Positions 1 to 8,866 of a DNA stretch of 64,000 bases are shown here, one piece after another. Under the pieces are notes generated by a model that saw only the letters and a list, made by a program, of their open reading frames with translations, was not told the DNA's origin and searched no databases. Every line of letters begins with the position of its first letter. Positions within the stretch are counted from its first letter, which is position 1. A program made the position numbers and the translations under genes. Origin of the DNA: Neostapfia colusana (Eukaryota; Streptophyta; Magnoliopsida; Poales; Poaceae); NCBI GenBank assembly GCA_030760725.1, contig JASWHV010000001.1, forward strand, positions 25,169,928-25,233,927. The letters run 5' to 3'.

Positions 1-3000
1 TCGTGGCAACGTGAATCATGTCTCCGCTGAGGAAGCACAACAAGCTGAGGACGTCATGATTGGTATGTTCCTTGCCAACTCCAACCAAGTCACTGTTTTA
101 TTTGATTCCGAAGCATCGCATTCATTCATATCATCCAAGTATGTTGCCATGTATAATCTGCCCATATCACACATGAAACACACTATGTTGGTTATTTCTC
201 CCGGTGGAAAGATGAGGACTAATATAGTGTGTCCGAAAGTAAACCTTAAAATAAGGGGGGTAGACTTTCTTGCCAACCTTATTGTCTAAGATTCCCAAGG
301 GATTGATATAATACTTGGAATGGATTGGTTAAGCAAGCACAACGGAGTAATTCAATGTGCTGAGAGGAGCGTGCAGTTGACAAATGAGCATGGTACTCGC
401 ATTGAGTTAGAGTCAGCCCAACCGGCAACCGAGAAGGCAGCGTTGAACCACGTCGAAGAAGCAACATTGTAAAGCATTCCGGTGGTTCAAGAATTTTCAG
501 ATTGTTCCCGGAAGAACTTCCTGGTATGCCACCTGACCGGGACATTGAATTTGCCATTGATTTAGTACCTGGAACTGCACCTATAGCGAAGAGGCCATAT
601 AGGATGCCCGTTAATGAACTAGTGGAACTTAAGAAGCAAATTGAGGAGCAGCTCGAAAAGGGTTTTATACACCCAAGCTCATCACCATTGGGAGCTCCCG
701 TGCTCTTCGTAGACAAGAAGGATGGGACCCAAAGGATGTGTGTGGATTATAGGTCTCTCAATGAGGTAACGATCAAGAATAAATACCCACATCCCCGTAT
801 AGAGGACCTATTCGACCAAATGAAATGTGCCCGAATTTTCTCCAAGATTGATCTTCGGCTGGGATACTTCCAGCTGAAGATTAAGCCCTCCGACGTACCG
901 AAGACTGCATTTTGAACACGGTATGGTTCGTATGAATATACCTTTATGTCTTTTAGGTTAACGAATGCACCCGCATATTTTATGTACCTCATGAATAAGG
1001 TCTTCATGGAGTACTTGGACAAGTTCGTCGTGGTTTTCATCGACGATATCATGGTGTATTCAAAAAGTGAGGAAGAACATGAAGAACATTTGAGATTGAC
1101 ATTGCAGAAACTGTGAGAGCATCAATTGTATGCCAAGTTCAGCAAGTGTCAATTTCGGCTACAGGAGATATCGTTCCTAGGCCACATCATCTCCGAGAGA
1201 GGAGTATCGGTTGATCCTGGAAAAGTGGGAGATGTTCTGAGGTGGAACTAACCGCAGAATGTGAGAGATATTCGGAGTTTCCTTGGGATGGATGGATACT
1301 ACGACGGTTCATCAAGGATTTCTCCAAAATAGCAAAGCCTATGACCGAGTTGCTAATGAAGGAAAAAGCATTTCAGTGGACACCAGAGTGCCAAGAAAGC
1401 TTTGAGGAGCTCAAGAAAAGACTAACCACAGCGCCGGTTTTTGTATTGTCGGACGTGAGCAAGAGTTTCGGTATATATTGTGACGCATCAAGACAAGGGC
1501 TTGGATGTGTGCTCGTGCAAGAAGGACAAGTGGTAGCCTATGCATCGAGACAACTTAAGAAACACGAGCTGAATTATTCCATACATGACTTGGAACTTGC
1601 AGCCGTGGTACATGCCTTGAAGATTTGGAGGAATTATATCCTTGGCCACCGATGTGAGATCTATATGGATCAAAAAACCCTCAAGTATATATTCACGCAA
1701 ACGGATCTGAATTTGAGGCAACGTCGATGGTTGGAACTCATCAAGGATTATGATGTTGGAATCAATTATCACCCCGCAAAGGCCAATGTAGTATCTGATG
1801 CATTGAGTTGAAAGGGAGCATGTCACCAACTCACGGTTCAGGAGCTACCGCCCGAGCTGCGCAAGGAGTTCAAACGGTTACACCTCAGGTTCTTGAACGA
1901 GATGGAAGTGATAGAACTCAACTCCTCGCTGGAACAAGAGATACGAGATGGCCAAGCAACGCATGAGGAAATCAAGGAAATCAAGGAAAGAATCCGACTG
2001 GGCATAGAAAAGGATTTCAAGGAAGATGACAAAGCCACGCTTTGGTTAGGGAAAAGGATTTGTGTGCCTAACGTGAAGCACATCCGCGACACAATATTAA
2101 AGGAGGCACATGACTCACCTTATTCCATACTTCCCGGCTGTACAAAGATGTACAAGGACCTGAAAAACTTGCTATTGGTGGGATGGTATGAAAAGGGACA
2201 TAGCTGAATACGTTGCCTTATGTGATACGTGCCAACGGGTGAAAGCCGAACATCAAAGACCCGCTGGACTGTTGCAGCCATTGAAAGCCCCCGAGTGGAA
2301 GTGGGAAGACATCAGCATGGATTTTATTGTCGGATTGCCACGTACTCAGTCGGGTTACGACTCCATTTGGGTTATTGTGGACCGATTGACGAAAACAGCC
2401 CATTTCCTTCCTGTTAGAACCACGTACCGCGTCGCAGAACTAGCCGAGCTGTATATGGAGCAAATCGTGTGTCGCCATGGAGTTCCGAAGAGGATAGTTT
2501 CAGATCAGGGTCCTCAATTTACCTCTATGTTCTGGAAGAAGCTGCATGAAGCCATGGGTACACGACTGAATTTCAGCTCTGCTTATCACCCGCAAACCGA
2601 CGGGCAAACTGAGAGGACAAATCAAATCTTGGAAGACATGTTGAGAGCTTGCGCCTTGAAACATGGGCGTAGTTTGGATAGGAGCTTGCCGTATGCTGAA
2701 TTCTCCTACAACAACAGCTATCAAGCCAGCTTGAAGATGTCACCTTTCAAAGCATTGTATGGTAGACGGTGTAGAACGCCGCTGTTCTGGAATGAGACCG
2801 GAGAGAGCCAAGTGTTTGGACCCGAAGTGCTGCAAGACGCCGAAAAGCAATTCCAAACGATACGAGAAAATTTGAAGGCTGCTCAGTCACGAAAAAAGGT
2901 TATGCGGACAATAGGCGAAGAAAATTGACCTTCAAAGTAGGAGACTTCGTGTACCTTAAGGTATCGCCTATCCGAGGCCAACGACGGTTCAACGTCAAGG

Positions 3001-3461
3001 GCAAATTAGCACCTCGCTACATCGGGCCATTTAAGATTTTGGGCAAGCAAGGAGAAGTAGCCTATCAACTAGAGCTGCCAACGCACCTCTCCGACGTACA
3101 CGACGTGTTTCACGTATCCCAACTCAAGAAGTGCTTAAGAGTACCGGAAGAAAAAGTACCGATGGATGAGCTCGAGCTTCAAGAGGATCTGACCTATGTG
3201 GAGCACCCCATCCAAATTTTGGACGTGAAGAAAAGGGTCACGAGGAACAAAGTGATCCGTTGGTGCAAGGTACAGTGGAGCCATCACATGGAAGTCGAAA
3301 CTACATGGGAGCGTGAGGAAGACCTCAAGGCAGAATTCCCTCATCTATTCTCTACTCTATCAAATCTCGAGGGCAAGATTCAGTTTAAGGGGGGTAGGTT
3401 TGTAACACCCTCAAATTCATTTCCGTGCATTGCATACATTTCTCATATAGAGAAACATTAA
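1..3461 (+). pseudogene. A1 pol remnant: protease, RT, RNase H, integrase, chromodomain
   Basis: This is the broken polyprotein gene of the first A copy, cut at its 5' end by the window. Domains in order: aspartic protease (about 90-430; active site reads D-S-E at 104-112 instead of D-S-G), reverse transcriptase (about 500-1110, with the I-D-D-I active-site segment near 1045), RNase H (about 1440-1800), integrase (zinc-binding region about 2090-2245, catalytic core about 2310-2700) and chromodomain (about 3190-3350). Stops lie at 287-289, 470-472, 913-915, 1114-1116, 1249-1251 and 1809-1811. Small indels near 502, 1302, 2166 and 2892 shift the frame. Compared with A2, three of the stops are CGA to TGA. 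The last frame runs through the polypurine tract and ends at 3461, inside LTR1. It cannot make a working polyprotein. Confidence 0.92.
3387..3400 (+). other. Polypurine tract of A1
   Basis: A purine-rich run with six consecutive G sits directly before the TGTAACACC start of LTR1. This is where plus-strand DNA synthesis is primed in LTR elements. The same sequence precedes LTR2. Confidence 0.8.
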
Positions 3462-3572
3462 AAAAGAAGTAGAAATGGAGAAAGAATCATAAAAATGATG
3501 AGGAATGGGAAAAAGATAGCTGAAATGAGCCAATTCCAATTTGTCTAAGTGCGCTGTCGACACATCCCCGGG

Positions 3573-4198
3573 CCGCGGGAGACGTGGTGCCCGCGGAGCT
3601 CACCCCTGCGGAGGGGGGTGAGGTCCGGCACCACGGGACATGTGGCGCCCGCGGAGCTCGCCCCTGCGGAGGGGGTGAGGTCCGGCACCGCAGGACACGT
3701 GGCGCCCGTGGAGCTCACCCCTGCGGAGGGGGGTGAAGTCCGACACCACGGGACACGTGGCGCCCACGGAGCTCACCCCTGCGGAGGGGGGTGAGGTCCG
3801 GCACCGCGGGACACATGGCGCCCTTGGAGCTCGCCTCCGCGGAGGGGGTGAGGTCCGGCACCACAGTACACGTGGCGCCCTCGGAGCTCACCTCCGCGGA
3901 GGGGGTGAGGTCCGGCACCGCTGGACACGTGTCGCCCTCGGGGCTCGCCTCTGAGGGGAAGGGAGGTCCGGCACCCACTGGACACGTGGCGCCCTCGGGG
4001 CTCGCCTCTGAGGAGAAGGGAGGCCCGACCCCGCTGGACGCGTGGCATCCTCGGAGCTCGCCCCTGCAGAGGGGGCGAGGCCCGACTCCATTGGCTGCGT
4101 GGCAGGCCCGGAGCTCACCTCTGAGGAGAGGGGAGGCCCGGCCCCGCAGACACGTGGCATTTTCGGAGCTCACCCCTACGGAGGGGCGAGGTCCCTAG
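3573..4198 (+). repeat. Tandem G-box/ABRE-like array in LTR1, about 11 units of 57-60 bp
   Basis: Each unit carries a core such as ACACGTGGC followed by a GGAGCTC segment, a GC-rich stretch and GAGGTCCGGCACC. About eleven units can be counted, and several cores have single-base changes. The array lies upstream of the TATA box, where U3 control sequences of an LTR are expected. ACACGTGGC matches the plant G-box/ABRE consensus recognised by bZIP factors. A regulatory role is inference. Confidence 0.9.
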
Positions 4199-4372
4199 GC
4201 GGTTTTTCTACTGTGCGCGGGGGTACCCGATACTAAGGGTACCGACACAATTTCCCCAAATTTTCCCCACATTGCTGCTGCACCTAACTGAAAAGATAAG
4301 TTTGTTGAGATCCAAAATTGAGTAGGACTCTTATTTGAGCTCCAATTGGAGTAGGACTCCTCTTTTTCCCCT

Positions 4373-4380
4373 TATAGATA
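4373..4380 (+). promoter_or_regulatory. Degenerate TATA box of LTR1
   Basis: The sequence TATAGATA aligns with TATAAATA in LTR2 and in element H. One A to G change weakens it. Confidence 0.6.
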
Positions 4381-4428
4381 GAACCCAAACCCCTTTTGGC
4401 CGTAACCCCTTTTCCTTTTTTCTTCCTC

Positions 4429-4445
4429 CCAAGTCGACGACTTGG
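4429..4445 (+). other. 17-bp palindrome downstream of the LTR1 TATA box
   Basis: CCAAGTCGACGACTTGG has 8-bp arms around one base, about 50 bp after the TATA box, and would form a hairpin near the start of the transcript. An identical copy is in LTR2 at 12823-12839. Confidence 0.6.
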
Positions 4446-6140
4446 AGGCCCTAGCCCCCAACTCGCCGAGTTAAACCCCCCCCCCTTGCAGGAGTTCAGT
4501 CGCGGTGAGCCCCCGCTGCTGCCATTGCTAGGAGGAAGACCCTGCCACAAAAGGGAAGTGAGGTAGGTCTTCGTTACCCATCTTATGACATCGTCGCTGT
4601 TTCTACGCATCCGTTTTCTTCGCTCCCTTCGAACCAAAACTTTTACGTGTGGACAGATCGTGTTTTGATCGGTTTTTGACGATGGAATTGATCTAGATCT
4701 TGAGTCAAGATCATCACCACGTCCACACTTGATCCCTACACCCTTGTTCATCATAAAACCCCATGAAATCCCATTAAAACATGCAAGAACACGTACAAAC
4801 TGATGTAATAAAACAGCACCATAGGATTTGCATTCATCTACACCATTGCATCTTGAGTAAAGTTTGTGCATGATGTTTGATTACTTTAAATTTTGTATGT
4901 GCGTGGTCGTGAGTAGAAGGACAAGCTCAGGAAGCCATCTACAAAGAACTACAGCACCAAGACTTCGAGACGCTCGGACAACAAGAGCCACGGGAGCAAG
5001 GCAAGTGCCCCTTGACCATATTGATCCCATGTTTTGAAACTGTTTTGTTTGCGAAAACTCGTATGCTTGAGCCAACTTGATGGGACACCCCTTTATAGGA
5101 GTTTACTAGTTTTGTTAACCATCCTTGTCGCCGGGAAAGTTGATGAGTCGGGTATGGTTGTTTTTCCTTTTTGCTTTGCTTAATCCACGGGATACGGGAA
5201 GCTGAGTTAAAACATGGTTAGCTACTGCACTCATATGAATAATGATGATGAGAACTTGGTGATGTTAATGAGCATGGAATCGGGGGACATCTAGGCAAGC
5301 TTGGTTCGTGGATGTTGCTGAATGAGATGGTGGTTTACTTGCCATAGATCTAAGGACCGGTTCATGCCAGCACATGCCAGGAAAACAGTGCCACCACAAG
5401 GCCAAATATGGGTACGGCTTACCTGACTACTTAGGTGTGTTGCTATCTTGTTATGGACCGTGGATGCCGCAGGGAATGGGAGTCCAGAGGGACTGCCCTG
5501 GGAACTGCATGGCACAAGAGGGGGCCCGTGGGTGGGAGAATGGTGATTCAAGCCTGCCGGTGAAACCTCAGTGAGTCCATACATCTAGTAGCCCCTTTGT
5601 AAAGGCTATTTTGTGATCTCTTGGCCATACACCGACGGTTATGTACTGGTATAATGGAGGTTCTGCAGTCACCGACGGGTGAAGAAATCACGAACTTGTG
5701 GGTAAAGTGGTGCCACCTCTGCAGAGTGTAAAACTATCATGATAGCCGTGCTTACGGTCACAAGCACCTGGCCAACTCACATGATTAGAGGGAAAACTTG
5801 GGATGGTTATTCGGTATGGTTATGGTATGGTCGTTGGGATTGGTTTTGGCACTGTTTTGAGTCATGAAAATGAGTTTGGTTTGGTTATATGAATATGAGA
5901 CGGTTATGAATATTTATGAGTATGAGATGAACATAAGAAAGATTATTGGCCAAATGAGACTTGATAAGTGGTGAATTATGATGAGAAAATGTTGCTGAAT
6001 TACTTGGTCATATTGGGATAAGTTTCACTTATAAATAGTTGCTGTTTTTATCATGTTTGTGAAATAAAATTTGCTTGCTGAATGAGCCTTTTTATTCCTA
6101 CCTTGTTGTAAGCTACATGTCATATTTTTCCCGCACTTGC

Positions 6141-6159
6141 TGAGTACGACATGTACTCA
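6141..6159 (+). other. Conserved LTR hairpin, copy in LTR1
   Basis: TGAGTAC and GTACTCA form a 7-bp stem around the loop GACAT. It follows CTTGC and lies about 335 bases before the LTR end. All Tekay-type LTR units in the window have a counterpart with different stem bases; see the findings. Confidence 0.7.
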
Positions 6160-6361
6160 CCCTTGCATTATCACATAAACACCAGCAACAGGAGAAGAGT
6201 ACTTCGAGGACCATGTGGAGTACTAGGCGTGCGAACTACCGTCAACATGCCTGTGGAGTTGAAGATGGAGCCGCTGCTACTTAGTTATTTTCACTATCAT
6301 TTAGAGACTTCCGCTGCAAGAATAAGAATAGACAATCATGAGTGAGACAATTCGTCGATGT

Positions 6362-6367
6362 AATAAA
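6362..6367 (+). terminator. Candidate polyadenylation signal in LTR1
   Basis: AATAAA lies 127 bases before the LTR end; LTR2 has the same hexamer at 21553-21558. Use as a poly(A) signal is inferred from sequence only. Confidence 0.4.
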
Positions 6368-6494
6368 GTATTAAACACTATTTATTCGTGGTTATATTCT
6401 GAATTCTGTTTGTGGATTACATGTGTATGTGTGATGAACATCCTGGGCACACATATGCATTAACTTGGTTCTGTTTTCCGAACCGGGTGTCACA

Positions 6495-7198
6495 GATTGG
6501 TATCAGAGCTACGTTGACCGTAGGACGCAAGCCTAGGTAGAATGGACACTCTAAAACACATAGGAACACCCCTTTAAACTGCTATTTTGGAAAATTGCTT
6601 GCTGCTGCACTTTACTTGTCAATTCAGCCACCGCAAAGTGCTATTTTCAGCCCCTCTCTTTCTCTTGTTTTGGACAGCAACACCTTTGCTTTTTGCTCCA
6701 TAACTTCTGAAGTTTTGGAGTTATTTCTTCCTTCTCTAAAGTTTCTCATATCTTATTTAAAGATGCTGGTGATCAGGAGCACGGCACGCATAAGTACTCG
6801 TACACCACCACGTGGGAGTGCACTTAACCCCATTGAGGTGTCCGATGGACCACCCCCGTCACACGGTGGGAACAACACCAGTTCACATGCTTAAGTTTAG
6901 GATTCCCAATGAATAAGCTCTAATAGGAACGTTTAAATCGTAGTAGCGTGAATAGGAGTGGTGTGTTGAACTTTTGTGATAATTGCTTGTGTTTGTGTGC
7001 TAGTGTGAGTTGTGGGACGCTTCTGCGAAAGTCCACATCCAAACATAGTAGAGAGATGTGAGATGCTTCGGCATGTGTTCACATCCTCATATAGGCTGAA
7101 ATTTATAAAAGAAGATATTTAGTTCATACCCTTGATGCATATAGTTGGGGGGTCAATCCAAACTTCTATTCTATATTCTACTCAACTCTCTCTCACAG
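6495..7198 (+). other. 5' leader of A2
   Basis: This is an untranslated leader of about 0.7 kb between the primer site and gag. It contains an open frame of 99 codons at 6595-6894 that I do not accept as a gene: it has no recognisable domain and no second copy for comparison in the window. Confidence 0.7.
6498..6509 (+). other. Primer-binding site of A2 (initiator Met tRNA)
   Basis: TGGTATCAGAGC is complementary to the 3' end of plant initiator Met tRNA. It starts three bases after the LTR end. Confidence 0.93.
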
Positions 7199-8857
7199 AT
7201 GGTGAGGGAAAACGCCAGCCGTCAAAGGAGGAACATTCGTGGCAACCATTAACCACAGGAGGATGACAACGTTGAAATTCCTTAAAATGCTAACCCCGGG
7301 GCTGATGCAAACAACCTTGAACGGTTGATCGCCATGCAGAACTAGCTCATGCAAACTATGATACAAACTTTGGGACAGCTGCAAGCCAACAACAACTACA
7401 ATCCTAACCCCGTTCCTGCACCCCCACCACCACCGCCGCCACCACCGCCGGCTCACAACAGATTGGGAGAGTTCATGAGGACTCAATCGCCTACTTCTGC
7501 ACAAGCTAATGATCCCATGGAGGCTGATGATTGGTTGAAATCCATGGAAAAGAAGCTTGCTATTGTTCAGTGCGATGATCGGGAGAAAGTTCTCTTCGCA
7601 TCGCACCAACTTATGGGAGCAGCCGCTGACTGGTGGGACGCTCTCTGCAATGCTCATGATAACAAGGAGACAATCACTTGGGCTGAATTCAAGGATAGTT
7701 TCCGCTCTCATTACATCCCTGCTGGAGTCATGATGCTTAAAAGGCAAGAGTTCGAAGGTCTCCGCCAAGGAAAGAAGAGCGTGAATGAGTACCTCAACAA
7801 GTTCACGCAGCTGTCAAGGTATGCTCCCGAAGACGTCAACTCGGATCAAAGGAAGCAATACTTGTTCATGAGAGGATTGAACAATGAGATCCAAGTACAA
7901 CTGCTAAACAATGATTATGCAAACTTCCAGAAGCTCGTTGACAAAGCTATAGTGATTGAGAGCAAGATCCGTGAGATCGAGCAAGAGGGCAAGAGGAAGA
8001 TGCCATACCAGCCACAAGGGAGCAATGTACGTCCCCGTTTCATGCCCCCAGCTGCACCACAGTATGGCTCGTCCGCTTCTACTTTCCTCCCTCCAAATCC
8101 ACCTCGCCCTAATCAGCCACCGCAGCAACATCCTGTTATGCAAGCACCTCGTATGCCTTTGCCTACTGCACCTCGTCCCAAGATAGGCGCCTATGATAAA
8201 AACCAGCCTCGCCCCAATGTTCCTGCTGTTTTGGGCAACAGAGCATGCTTTTCATGTGGAGAGGCGGGACACTTTGCAAGTCAATGCCTGAAGAAAGGCC
8301 TTGGACAGCCGACCAACGCACCAAAACAGAACTCACGGCCGAACGGAGGAGCTAATCAAGGTAACCGTGGGCAGCAGAACTACGCTCGTGGCAACGTGAA
8401 TCATGTCTCTGCTGAGGAAGCACAACAAGCTGAGGACGTCGTGATTGGTATGTTCCTTGCCAACTCCAACCAAGTCACTGTTTTATTTGATTCCGAAGCA
8501 TCGCATTCATTCATATCATCCAGGTATGTTGCCATGTATAATCTGCCCATATCACACATGAAACACACTATGTTGGTTATTTCTCCCGGTGGAGAGATGA
8601 GGACTAATATAGTGTGTCCGAAAGTAAACCTTAAAATAAGGGGGGTAGACTTTCTTGCCAACCTTATTGTCTTAGATTCCCAAGGGATTGATATAATACT
8701 TGGAATGGATTGGTTAAGCAAGCACAACGGAGTAATTCAATGTGCTGAGAGGAGCGTGCAGTTGACAAATGAGCACAGTACTCGCATTGAGTTCGAGTCA
8801 GCCCAACTGGCAACCGAGAAGGCAGCGTTGAACCACGTCGAAGAAGCAACATTGTAA
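7199..8857 (+). pseudogene. A2 gag-protease region
   Basis: This encodes the capsid/nucleocapsid protein and protease of the second A copy. The original start is probably ATG at 7199, the first ATG in this frame. Three in-frame stops (TAA 7250, TAA about 7283, TAG about 7346) follow within 50 codons, and the frame is open only from 7349. From 7349 there is a proline run (residues 25-35), the retrotransposon Gag fold (about 50-200), a proline-rich linker, one CCHC zinc knuckle (about 300-313) and the protease (from about 375). The protease active site reads D-S-E (8489-8497), where an active enzyme needs D-S-G or D-T-G. The frame ends at TAA 8855-8857, a stop also present in A1. It is inactive as it stands. 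Confidence 0.9.
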
Positions 8858-8866
8858 AGCATTCCG

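Larger units (their letters stand above)
3401..6494 (+). repeat. LTR1 of element A (shared between the A1 and A2 copies)
   Basis: The LTR starts TGTAACACCC and ends GGGTGTCACA, preceded by a polypurine tract and followed by an initiator-Met primer site, so both ends are fixed. From 5' to 3' it holds a short purine-rich stretch with an AGAAATGGAG segment (near 3469), a G-box tandem array, a degenerate TATA box (TATAGATA), a 17-bp palindrome, a long middle part, the GGACCGGTTC motif at 5354-5363, a conserved hairpin at 6141-6159, TTCCGCTG at 6309-6316 and AATAAA at 6362-6367. No coding region of its own is supported; open frames in the array are repeat artefacts. Confidence 0.93.

Noticed and set aside
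3573..4198. CRISPR-like array of regularly spaced repeats
   Set aside because: Units are contiguous and degenerate with no unique spacers, and the context is a plant LTR.
3549..4236. Many open frames on both strands rich in Gly, Arg, Ala and Pro
   Set aside because: They follow the 57-60 bp G-box array in several frames at once. The same occurs at 11884-12718 and 19206-20068.
6595..6894. 99-codon open frame in the A2 leader as a possible upstream gene
   Set aside because: It has no recognisable domain and no second copy in the window to test conservation; it may be a chance frame.
8855..8857. Programmed stop-codon readthrough between protease and RT in A
   Set aside because: The frame is the same on both sides, but the copy also has an inactive protease site and three gag stops, so plain decay is simpler.
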